19,549 nt of DNA, taken from contig JANWLI010000132.1 of NCBI GenBank assembly GCA_025450975.1, forward strand, positions 1 through 19,549. Direction: 5' to 3'. Positions within the stretch are counted from its first letter, which is position 1, and every line of letters starts with the position of its first letter. Below the pieces are notes generated by a model that was not told where the DNA came from, did no database searches, and saw only the letters and a program-made list of their open reading frames with translations. The translations under genes were made by a program, and so were the position numbers. Below, in pieces: positions 1 through 5,394 of the stretch. The stretch is from Candidatus Kapaibacterium sp. GTDB lineage: Bacteria > Bacteroidota > Ignavibacteria > Palsa-1295.

Positions 1-102
1 CTAGCCACCATCCGCCACGTAGCAGAAACCGGCGTAGATTTTATCTCCGTAGGCGCGCTGACGCATTCCGTAGTGGCGCTGGATATCTCATTAGAGATGT
101 AA
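1..102 (+). CDS. nadC: Nicotinate-nucleotide (quinolinate) phosphoribosyltransferase, C-terminal end
   Basis: Only the last 33 residues and a TAA stop (100-102) are inside the window; the 5' part lies off the left edge. The reading frame gives a tail with GVDFISVGALTHS followed by LDISLEM. The block VGALTHSV..LDISL is characteristic of the C-terminus of NadC, where it forms part of the alpha/beta barrel phosphate-binding end. NadC converts quinolinate and PRPP to nicotinate mononucleotide, CO2 and pyrophosphate in de novo NAD synthesis in the cytoplasm. Nothing downstream is linked to NAD metabolism, so this gene is probably the end of its own unit. The identification rests on a short fragment, but the motif is distinctive. 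Confidence 0.85.
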   Translation, partial: LATIRHVAETGVDFISVGALTHSVVALDISLEM

Positions 103-151
103 TCCTAATTGTCGTCGGGTTCGTAAACTTTCTGTAACTCCGTAATAAAAG

Positions 152-182
152 TTGACAAGTATTTCGTTAGAAAATACCATTT
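152..182 (+). promoter_or_regulatory. Weak candidate promoter for the DUF998-like gene
   Basis: TTGACA at 152-157 is followed after 17 nt by TACCAT at 175-180, a fair sigma70-type pair. Read with the Bacteroidota pattern, TTG (152-154) is 20 nt from TACCATTT, which fits TAnnTTTG poorly. It lies in the nadC/DUF998 gap, about 90 nt before the start codon. A TSS map would decide; on sequence alone this is a weak call. Confidence 0.3.
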
Positions 183-273
183 AACCTTCATTTTTCACGA
201 ATCAAAAACAGGTCCGAAAATTGCAACGAAAGCAATCGATAAACACACTTACCCACTCTGTCTCGGAGCTAGT

Positions 274-1356
274 ATGGGAACGCTCGCCTTTGAATTTTCG
301 CAACGGAAGCTGCTCGCCGAACGAGGCGTCACTCATAACTGGCAGCGCATTATCATCATCATCATTCTCGGTTATGAAGGTCTCGGCGCTCTTGTAGGCG
401 GCAGCTTCCTTGTTGCTTCTCCCGACGGCAGCCTCATGGATATGCCCGTCGATATCCTGCACGGCACCTTCCGCGACTTTCTTATTCCAGGCATCATCCT
501 CTTCGCCATGGGAGTGCTCAGCATCGTCGCATTTGTAAGTACGCTACGAAGAACACCCAACGACCTACTCCTTTCCGGCATCGCCATCGCCGGATGGCTG
601 ATCTGGTACTGGATCGAGATCTCCATCCTGCTCGAAGTTCACTGGCTGCACGCCATGTGGGGACTGCCTGTAATCCCCGCCGTTGTCGCCGCACTCTCGC
701 TTGCAACGGAACGAGATATCTCGTTGCGTAATGGCGCTCTCATCTGTGGCATTGCGGCGTCACTCCTGTATATCGTTGCCAATATCCTAGTCCCGGGCCA
801 GTGGCCTGCCTACGATTCGGTAACGCAAACCGTCAGCGAGCTTTCTGCAATCGACGCGCCGACACGATTTTTCTGGATAGCCTTAAGCGCACCATACACA
901 CCTCTAATGATCGCTTTCGCATGGGGCGTATGGCGATCGGCCGGCAGCAATCCTAAGCTACGCATAGCCGGCTGGTTACTCATGGCGTATGGTGCGCTGG
1001 GCATCCTCTGGTTTTTCGCACCGATGCACTTACGCGAAACGATCGCAGCTGGCGGAGGTACTATTAGCGATACTATGCACCTGGTACTCGCAGGCGTAAC
1101 TCAGACGATCTTTCTTCTCTCATTGGGACTCACCGCCACTGCCCTCGGAAAGCAATTCCGCAACTTCTCGATCGCAACGGTCGTGCTTATGGTCGTCTTC
1201 GGATTCCTCACCTTCCTCGAAGCACCCGGCATCGACACCGGCGCGCCAACACCAATGATCGGCGTCTGGGAGCGCATCAACATAGGCATATTCTTAGTGT
1301 GGGTGATTGTGCTCGCGTTCAAACTTCTAAAAACGGAGGAGCACAGGCATGACTAG
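274..1356 (+). CDS. Polytopic membrane protein with DUF998-like C-terminal half
   Basis: A 360-residue inner-membrane protein with about ten hydrophobic helices. Approximate positions are 26-46, 69-89, 98-119, 127-145, 153-173, 201-220, 229-249, 265-287, 297-315 and 333-351. The second half (about 151-350, six helices) has the look of DUF998: after the first helix comes PAYDSVTQTVSELSA and then APTRFFW, the usual polar signature of that family. The first half (four helices) is a separate module that I do not recognise. No function is established for DUF998, and none is inferred here. The ATG at 274 follows GGAG (265-268) closely, which supports this start. It stands between nadC and a small membrane protein; a shared transcript with the latter (21 nt gap) is likely. 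Confidence 0.75.
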   Translation: MGTLAFEFSQRKLLAERGVTHNWQRIIIIIILGYEGLGALVGGSFLVASPDGSLMDMPVDILHGTFRDFLIPGIILFAMGVLSIVAFVSTLRRTPNDLLLSGIAIAGWLIWYWIEISILLEVHWLHAMWGLPVIPAVVAALSLATERDISLRNGALICGIAASLLYIVANILVPGQWPAYDSVTQTVSELSAIDAPTRFFWIALSAPYTPLMIAFAWGVWRSAGSNPKLRIAGWLLMAYGALGILWFFAPMHLRETIAAGGGTISDTMHLVLAGVTQTIFLLSLGLTATALGKQFRNFSIATVVLMVVFGFLTFLEAPGIDTGAPTPMIGVWERINIGIFLVWVIVLAFKLLKTEEHRHD

Positions 1357-1377
1357 CTAGCATTGTAATTTTGCATC

Positions 1378-1608
1378 ATGCCACGACTTAGTTTTTTCCA
1401 TCGCGAAAACCTGACCGAAGAAGAAAACCGCCGCTGGATGATCTACTGGGCGATCTACGGCGTCTCGGTCTTTGCCGCTTTCTTTACATTTGACAAACTG
1501 GGTCTCGCAGTATCCATCTGGGAAAGACTAGGCATAGCGTTAGGCCTCCTCATAATCTTCGGTACAATCTACTACCTCGACCGCAAGCGCCGCAAGAACA
1601 AACATTAA
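1378..1608 (+). CDS. Small two-helix membrane protein, hypothetical
   Basis: A 76-residue protein with a charged N-terminus (ENLTEEENRR), two hydrophobic segments (about 22-41 and 47-66) and a very basic tail (DRKRRKNKH), so both ends should lie in the cytoplasm. I do not recognise a family. It starts 21 nt after the stop of the DUF998-like gene on the same strand, which suggests co-transcription. There is no Shine-Dalgarno sequence in front of the ATG, as for most genes here. The reading frame is short, but its hydrophobicity pattern and basic C-terminus look like a genuine small membrane protein rather than a chance frame. It is followed directly by a palindromic repeat array. Confidence 0.55.
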   Translation: MPRLSFFHRENLTEEENRRWMIYWAIYGVSVFAAFFTFDKLGLAVSIWERLGIALGLLIIFGTIYYLDRKRRKNKH

Positions 1609-1619
1609 CCAACCTGTCA

Positions 1620-1983
1620 TCGGCCGTCGCTGGCGCGACTTCATGGTTTGAATAATATGCTTACCCGCCACTGGCGTGGCGGGCTAATATCGGATGTCGG
1701 CATTCGCCGACTAACCCGTAGGGACACGCCGCGCGTGTCCGCGCCTCTATCTATTTATCGATCCGATTGTAGCCGCAGGCTTTAGCCTGCGTAAATCTTT
1801 CGGCATGCCGTTGCATCGCATGTTTCCTTCGACGTCGCAGTCAGCGACAAACATTTACGCAAGCTAAAGCTTGCGGCTACCGGCCACACGCAAGTCGCGG
1901 AGCGACGACCGATAATAGCCCGCCACGCAAGTGGCGGGTAACGAAATAAATCTCGACTCCGAAGTCGCGCAAGCGACGACCGA
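1620..1983. repeat. Nested palindromic repeat array (three inverted pairs around a core)
   Basis: The gene-free gap 1609-2004 is filled by three nested inverted-repeat pairs. The outer pair is 1620-1642 with 1961-1983 (23 nt, about 2 mismatches). The middle pair is 1661-1693 with 1909-1941 (33 nt, about 2 mismatches). The inner pair is 1769-1796 with 1853-1880 (28 nt, 2 mismatches). Each arm is itself a small hairpin, for example CCCGCCA...TGGCGGG in the middle arms and GCAGGC..GCCTGC in the inner ones. A further hairpin, GGACACGC-CGC-GCGTGTCC, sits at 1722-1740, and CGGCATGCCG (1801-1810) lies in the core. The right outer arm has a second, adjacent copy at 1892-1912. The array lies between convergent genes, so it could act as a bidirectional terminator; that role is inferred. 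Confidence 0.85.
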
Positions 1984-2004
1984 CACGCGCGTCACACGCA
2001 AACC

Positions 2005-3288
2005 CTAAAAAGGTACCTTCGTAAACTTCCCTGTCCCCACATACGGATACGCTTCGATCCGATAATAAAAAACCTCATTCGAAAACGCGCTGCCATCAAA
2101 CTCCACCGAATGCAACCCCGCATCCTGCACACCAGGCTCGCTGATCGTCTGCATCTCCTTGCCCAACCCATCATAGATCCGAACCGTAACCCGCACAGCC
2201 TTCGGAAGCTCATAGGCGATCGTAGTCTTTGTGGCGAAGGGTTGGGGGGTTACGTGAGAATTCAATGAGGTAGGAAGAAATTGTTGCACCCATAACTTGC
2301 CAGCATTTGTCGTGTGAAGTATTAATCCCTTATCGCCAACGGCGGCACCATTTAGCGAATCAATAAAATGAACGCTGTTAAGATTTTCAATAACAGGTGA
2401 CGTTTGCGCTTCCCAAGTTAAACCGCCATCTGTGGTTCTCCCAATTGCTCCGGCTTTTCCGACTGCGGTTCCATTAAGGTTATCTGAAAAGTCTATTGCA
2501 ACTCCTGCTCTTCCAGCAGGAAGATACTTGCTTGAATTCCATCCAAATCCACGGTTTTCTGTTCTATATACATGGATGACATCGCTATTGGGAATACCAT
2601 CTCCTCCAAACATTATTGCAGTTGTGGAATCTAAATTATCTATTCCGGAAAATGCAGCTTCTAAACATACATTAGGTGGCCTGCGAGGAAATCCAAGACT
2701 ATCGTAAACAAGTGAAGCGCAACCATCGGTAACTAAAGGATACGTTTCTCCTACACCAAGCATGTGTTTGGAATCGAATACAACGAGGTCGAATATAGCA
2801 CCATTTCCAGGACCGACACCCGCATTGTACCACGTTTTACCTCCATCGTATGTTCGGCACCAGCCTGTACCACCTCCACGTCCTCCAATCCCCCATCCTG
2901 TATCTTTATTTACGAAATTTATTCTACGTGCGCTTGAAGGCAATGCTCGTTCAGTCCAAGTTTCGCCGGCATCTTCAGTATAATAAAGCACAGTGAGTCC
3001 ATTCACCCAACCTATTCCGGAATTTAAAAAGAAGAAATGCCCCCATCCTGTACCTACATCGGGGGGGCCAAATGGCATCCAAGTTTCACCTCCATTGGTA
3101 GTTCGATAAAAATGGTCTCCTCCGGCAGTGTACCCAGTATCTCGACTTGTAAACTGTACGTTCCCCAATGTGTGAGAAACTCCTGCGCTTTGCTGGTACC
3201 ATCCAAGCTTTGTCTCTTGCGACACCGCCTGCCTGACATGTGCAAGATCAAGAAGCAATACACTAATGAATACGAATAGGATTTTCAT
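2005..3288 (-). CDS. Secreted YCF48/BNR-type beta-propeller protein with T9SS C-terminal sorting domain
   Basis: The frame stays open to 3360, but the ATG at 3286-3288 is the better start because it opens a clear signal peptide (MKILFVFISVLLLDLA, cleavage near AVSQ). From that start the protein has 427 residues. The body contains six Asp-box-like blades with the pattern xTxxGGxxW: RTTNGGETW (62-70), YTEDAGETW (103-111), RTYDGGKTW (145-153), RTENRGFGW (242-250), RTTDGGLTW (284-292) and HTTNAGKLW (325-333). This is typical of YCF48/BNR sialidase-like propellers. From about 345 comes a type A T9SS domain (TTIAYELPKAVRVTVRIYD, then LHSVEFDGS and FYYRIEA), which in the family directs export through the Por system and surface attachment. 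Ligand and role are unknown. Base composition changes at the domain boundary (see findings). It is convergent with the upstream membrane genes and divergent from mnmE. Confidence 0.85.
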   Translation of the reverse strand: MKILFVFISVLLLDLAHVRQAVSQETKLGWYQQSAGVSHTLGNVQFTSRDTGYTAGGDHFYRTTNGGETWMPFGPPDVGTGWGHFFFLNSGIGWVNGLTVLYYTEDAGETWTERALPSSARRINFVNKDTGWGIGGRGGGTGWCRTYDGGKTWYNAGVGPGNGAIFDLVVFDSKHMLGVGETYPLVTDGCASLVYDSLGFPRRPPNVCLEAAFSGIDNLDSTTAIMFGGDGIPNSDVIHVYRTENRGFGWNSSKYLPAGRAGVAIDFSDNLNGTAVGKAGAIGRTTDGGLTWEAQTSPVIENLNSVHFIDSLNGAAVGDKGLILHTTNAGKLWVQQFLPTSLNSHVTPQPFATKTTIAYELPKAVRVTVRIYDGLGKEMQTISEPGVQDAGLHSVEFDGSAFSNEVFYYRIEAYPYVGTGKFTKVPF

Positions 3289-3343
3289 TGATGACACATT
3301 CAATCGCGCACTAAGATAACACCGCCAACGCAATAACCCACCG

Positions 3344-3373
3344 CAAATCTTCATGCCCACCGTCGAAATGCAA
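3344..3373 (-). promoter_or_regulatory. Candidate Bacteroidota-type promoter for the T9SS gene
   Basis: On the minus strand TTG (3373-3371) is separated by 19 nt from AAGATTTG (3351-3344), one mismatch from TAnnTTTG. The spacing equals that of the mraZ promoter in this window. Transcription would begin near 3337, leaving a leader of about 50 nt before the signal-peptide start at 3288, which also argues against the longer reading frame from 3360. This is a pattern match only. Confidence 0.35.
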
Positions 3374-3397
3374 CCGTAGGGGCACGCTGCGCGTGCC
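3374..3397. repeat. Short hairpin repeat, same family as 1716-1740
   Basis: CCGTAGG (3374-3380) leads into GGCACGC-TGC-GCGTGCC (3381-3397). This matches the element at 1716-1740 (CCGTAGGG then GGACACGC-CGC-GCGTGTCC) with compensating stem changes: where one stem has A/T the other has G/C. This suggests a dispersed family kept as a hairpin. Confidence 0.75.
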
Positions 3398-3462
3398 TTG
3401 CTTCAGAAAGCGCATAATCATGGGGCCGATTTCCATGCATCAATATACTACCGCCGCATCCC

Positions 3463-3612
3463 CGCATGGCGCAGCCATGCGAAAAGCGCCGTAGGGCGCG
3501 ACATGTCGGTAGCCCCCGGCGTAAGCCGGGGGTAATGCAGGACAGAGATCATCAAGCCCCGATAGGGGCGACATGTCACCGACGCTTCGTTACATGCCGC
3601 TCCTAGCGGAGC
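3463..3612. repeat. Cluster of five small G+C-rich hairpins with GACATGTC spacers
   Basis: In order: CGCATGGC-GCA-GCCATGCG (3463-3481); GCGCC-GTAG-GGCGC (3486-3499) followed at once by the palindrome GACATGTC (3500-3507); CCCCCGGC-GTAA-GCCGGGGG (3513-3532); GCCCC-GATA-GGGGC (3556-3569), again followed at once by GACATGTC (3570-3577); and GCTCC-TAGC-GGAGC (3599-3612). The second and fourth are copies of one unit (5-bp stem, tetraloop, GACATGTC) with different but paired stem bases. No convincing gene is present. The pattern resembles REP-like dispersed elements; no transposase is nearby. Confidence 0.8.
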
Positions 3613-3663
3613 TGGATCAAACCGTAGCGTTCTTTCATGCACATACATGCTGCTATTTCCGAA

Positions 3664-3681
3664 GACGCGCCGTGGCGCGTC
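3664..3681. repeat. Hairpin repeat GACGCGC/GCGCGTC
   Basis: GACGCGC (3664-3670), loop CGTG, GCGCGTC (3675-3681), a perfect 7-bp stem followed by TCTAC. It resembles the elements at 1722-1740 and 3381-3397 in shape and in base content. Confidence 0.65.
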
Positions 3682-3844
3682 TCTACTGCGTCGTTGTTGG
3701 TTGTCGCATCACACATGCATGCACCCCAACAAATTTTTCGTAATCACATTTTGTTTTATATCTGGCTATGAAAACGTTGCTGCATTTTCTCTCTTTCGAA
3801 CATCTCGCTACCAACTAACACCTATCAACTACCAACTCCCGTGA
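3682..3844. other. Intergenic stretch without a recognised gene
   Basis: This part of the long T9SS-gene/mnmE gap (3289-4058) has no credible coding region. It contains a low-complexity run of CCAACTA-like words around 3808-3840 and a weak promoter-like word TATATCTG at 3757-3764, one base off TAnnTTTG, with no good TTG at the right distance. Nothing else stands out. Confidence 0.5.
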
Positions 3845-3936
3845 TGTGCACTGCGACATCGTTGCAAATAAAGGACTTAGCTACCCATGATCGGGCGGTC
3901 GGACGGTCGGACGGTCGGGCGTTCGGAGGTGTAAAT
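3845..3936 (+). repeat. Direct repeat copy 1, carrying a 30-nt insert and ending in GGAGGTGTAAAT
   Basis: Positions 3845-3891 match 3992-4038 at about 35 of 47 positions (conserved blocks GTGCAC, AAAxGACTTA and CCCxTGAT). Both copies end with the identical 15-mer TTCGGAGGTGTAAAT (3922-3936 and 4039-4053). In this copy 30 nt (3892-3921), mostly an 8-bp tandem repeat, separates the two parts. This copy drives no visible gene. Confidence 0.75.
3896..3927 (+). repeat. 8-bp tandem repeat, four copies
   Basis: CGGTCGGA at 3896-3903 and 3904-3911, CGGTCGGG at 3912-3919 and CGTTCGGA at 3920-3927. The preceding TGATCGGG (3888-3895) may be a fifth, decayed unit. It is non-coding and its length may vary between strains. 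Confidence 0.85.
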
Positions 3937-3957
3937 ATTGGCAGGCTACAAGACATC

Positions 3958-3989
3958 AGCGGATTCTTCGCTGTCGCTCAGAATGACGG
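3958..3989. repeat. Probable dispersed element (TTCGCTGTCGCTCAGAATGA type)
   Basis: The word ATTCTTCGCTGTCGCTCAGA followed by ATGACGG lies between the two direct-repeat copies. Similar words recur as dispersed intergenic repeats in many bacterial genomes, as far as I recall. Only one copy is in this window, so its repeat nature cannot be shown here. Confidence 0.35.
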
Positions 3990-3991
3990 CA

Positions 3992-4053
3992 AGTGCACAG
4001 CTACTCCGTTACTAACAAACGACTTACATACCCCTGATTTCGGAGGTGTAAAT
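3992..4053 (+). repeat. Direct repeat copy 2, supplying the mnmE ribosome binding site
   Basis: Same unit as 3845-3936 without the 30-nt insert. Its last 15 bases contain GGAGGT (4042-4047), 11 nt before the mnmE ATG at 4059. This is the strongest Shine-Dalgarno match in the window, and it is part of a repeat rather than unique upstream sequence. Confidence 0.75.
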
Positions 4054-4058
4054 TAATT

Positions 4059-5351
4059 ATGCCTCTAAACTCCCTCACCCATACTATCTGCGCCCTCTCC
4101 ACCCCGCCGGGCAAAAGCGCCCTGGCGATGGTTCGCATGACCGGCGCCGACGCCATCTCGATCGCGGCGAAAATCATTCGTGAGCCAGAGGAGCTGTTCG
4201 TCGCGCAAGGCGGCGCTACGATCTACACCGATGTGCTCGGCAAATCGGGCGAAGCGCTCGACGATGTCATCGTCACCGTATTCCGCGCTCCGAAAAGTTT
4301 TACAGGCGAAGATGTTGTCGAGATCACAACGCACGGTTCGGAGTTGATCGCAACCGAAGTTGCAAATCTTCTTGCATCGCACGGCGCTCGTCTTGCCGAG
4401 CCCGGAGAATTTTCTCGTCGCGCTTGGATGAACGGCAAGATGAGTCTCGAAGAAGTTGAGCAGATCGCACTGCGAGTCGATGCATCATCGGAACAAGCGC
4501 TGCACAACGCCGCAAATGTTGTGCGAAGAAAATTCGAACGACTGCGCAGCGCATACGATACTGTGATCGAAGCACTCGCACTTGTTAATGCCGAGATCGA
4601 CTTCGGCGAATCGGATCATATCGATGCAACCGGCTTCACGGCTAAGCTTGACGAGACAAAACAAATTTTGCAAGACCTCGTGGAAGCCGCAGAGAATAAG
4701 GCTTTGGACAAGGGCTACATCTCCGTCGCACTCGTCGGTCCGCCGAATGTTGGCAAGAGCAGCATCTTCAATGCGCTGCTTCGCTATGAGCGAAGTATCG
4801 TCAGTCACATTCCGGGCACGACGCGCGATTATGTCGAAGCGTATATGGCGCTGCATGGCAGACGTATCAAAGTTATCGATACTGCCGGTATTAGATCTGC
4901 AAGTGACGAGATCGAATCGCGCGGCATCGCACTCGGCTCCGAAGCGCAACAGGATGCCGATATCGTTTTGCGAATTACCGATCCTGCAACGCGCAACGTC
5001 GCAGCGCAGCCGAATGAAACGCTCGTCCACAATAAATGCGACGTCGACAATTTTACAAACGGCAGTTGTATTTCGGCGCTTGACGATAGCATCGAAGCGC
5101 TCGTCACATTTCTTGAATCGACCATCGACGCGTTCGACACCGGCTCCTCCAGCCTTGCCATCTCCGGCAGTGAAGCCGAACGCCTGAGAAATGTGTTAGC
5201 AAAACTCTGGTCAATTTCTCCCGAAGAAGAACCGACCCTTATCGCCGAGCAACTGCGCTCGGCAAGCGAGCAGATCGGCGAATTAGTCGGATTAAACGCT
5301 GGAGAAGAGAGTTTAAGCTATATATTTAGTAAAATGTGCATAGGGAAATAG
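4059..5351 (+). CDS. mnmE: tRNA uridine-5-carboxymethylaminomethyl modification GTPase MnmE
   Basis: A cytoplasmic GTPase of 430 residues (family about 450). With MnmG it installs the (carboxymethyl)aminomethyl group on U34 of certain tRNAs, using a tetrahydrofolate-derived one-carbon unit. The N-domain starts HTICALSTPPGKSALAMVR (8-26) and contains GEFSRRAWMNGKMSLEE (116-132). The G domain has all core motifs: GPPNVGKSS (227-235), IPGTTRD (251-257), DTAGI (274-278), NKCD (325-328) and a possible G5 SCISAL (336-341). The C-terminus is MCIGK, retaining the conserved Cys (427) of the C-x-G-K ending. The ATG at 4059 has GGAGGT 11 nt upstream. mnmG follows after 36 nt. By eye I find no CGG codon for arginine here, unlike mnmG. 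Confidence 0.97.
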   Translation: MPLNSLTHTICALSTPPGKSALAMVRMTGADAISIAAKIIREPEELFVAQGGATIYTDVLGKSGEALDDVIVTVFRAPKSFTGEDVVEITTHGSELIATEVANLLASHGARLAEPGEFSRRAWMNGKMSLEEVEQIALRVDASSEQALHNAANVVRRKFERLRSAYDTVIEALALVNAEIDFGESDHIDATGFTAKLDETKQILQDLVEAAENKALDKGYISVALVGPPNVGKSSIFNALLRYERSIVSHIPGTTRDYVEAYMALHGRRIKVIDTAGIRSASDEIESRGIALGSEAQQDADIVLRITDPATRNVAAQPNETLVHNKCDVDNFTNGSCISALDDSIEALVTFLESTIDAFDTGSSSLAISGSEAERLRNVLAKLWSISPEEEPTLIAEQLRSASEQIGELVGLNAGEESLSYIFSKMCIGK

Positions 5352-5380
5352 AGTATTCTATTTTTATGCGCATAATTAAG

Positions 5381-5394
5381 TTTCCACGTGGAAA
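5381..5394. promoter_or_regulatory. parS-like ParB binding site overlapping the mnmG start
   Basis: TTTCCACGTGGAAA is a perfect 14-bp palindrome whose core TTCCACGTGGAA (5382-5393) fits the known parS pattern (TGTTTCACGTGAAACA and the TTCCACGTGGAA variants). ParB/Spo0J loads at such sites to organise and segregate the origin region. The mnmG GTG start (5388-5390) is the right half of the central CACGTG. A second site lies at 7214. Confidence 0.75.

Noticed and set aside
349..366. ATC trinucleotide repeat as a phase-variation tract
   Set aside because: It encodes an isoleucine run in a membrane helix; changes in units of three would not shift the frame.
1366..1373. TAATTTTG as promoter of the small membrane protein
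   Set aside because: It matches TAnnTTTG, but there is no TTG at 19-21 nt upstream and the transcript would start at or after the start codon.
3289..3360. Longer form of the T9SS protein starting at 3360
   Set aside because: It adds 24 residues before a standard signal peptide, which would bury it; the candidate promoter also lies within this stretch.
3448..3648. Minus-strand frame over the hairpin cluster
   Set aside because: The translation simply reads through five palindromic elements; no protein-like features.
1620..3690. CRISPR array
   Set aside because: The repeats are palindromic, of several different families and irregularly spaced; no uniform direct repeats with unique spacers and no cas genes.
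3647..3844. Open frame of 65 codons in the gap before mnmE
   Set aside because: It begins in a hairpin repeat, has no ribosome binding site or recognisable domain, and its composition is that of the intergenic stretch.
3841..4056. Open frame of 71 codons just before mnmE
   Set aside because: It runs across two copies of a direct repeat, an 8-bp tandem repeat and a probable dispersed element; the apparent protein repeat (CTAT...FGGVN) is a by-product of the DNA repeats.
4485..5030. 181-codon minus-strand frame inside mnmE
   Set aside because: It lies wholly antisense to a conserved gene and yields a Cys/Arg/Ile-rich sequence typical of shadow frames.
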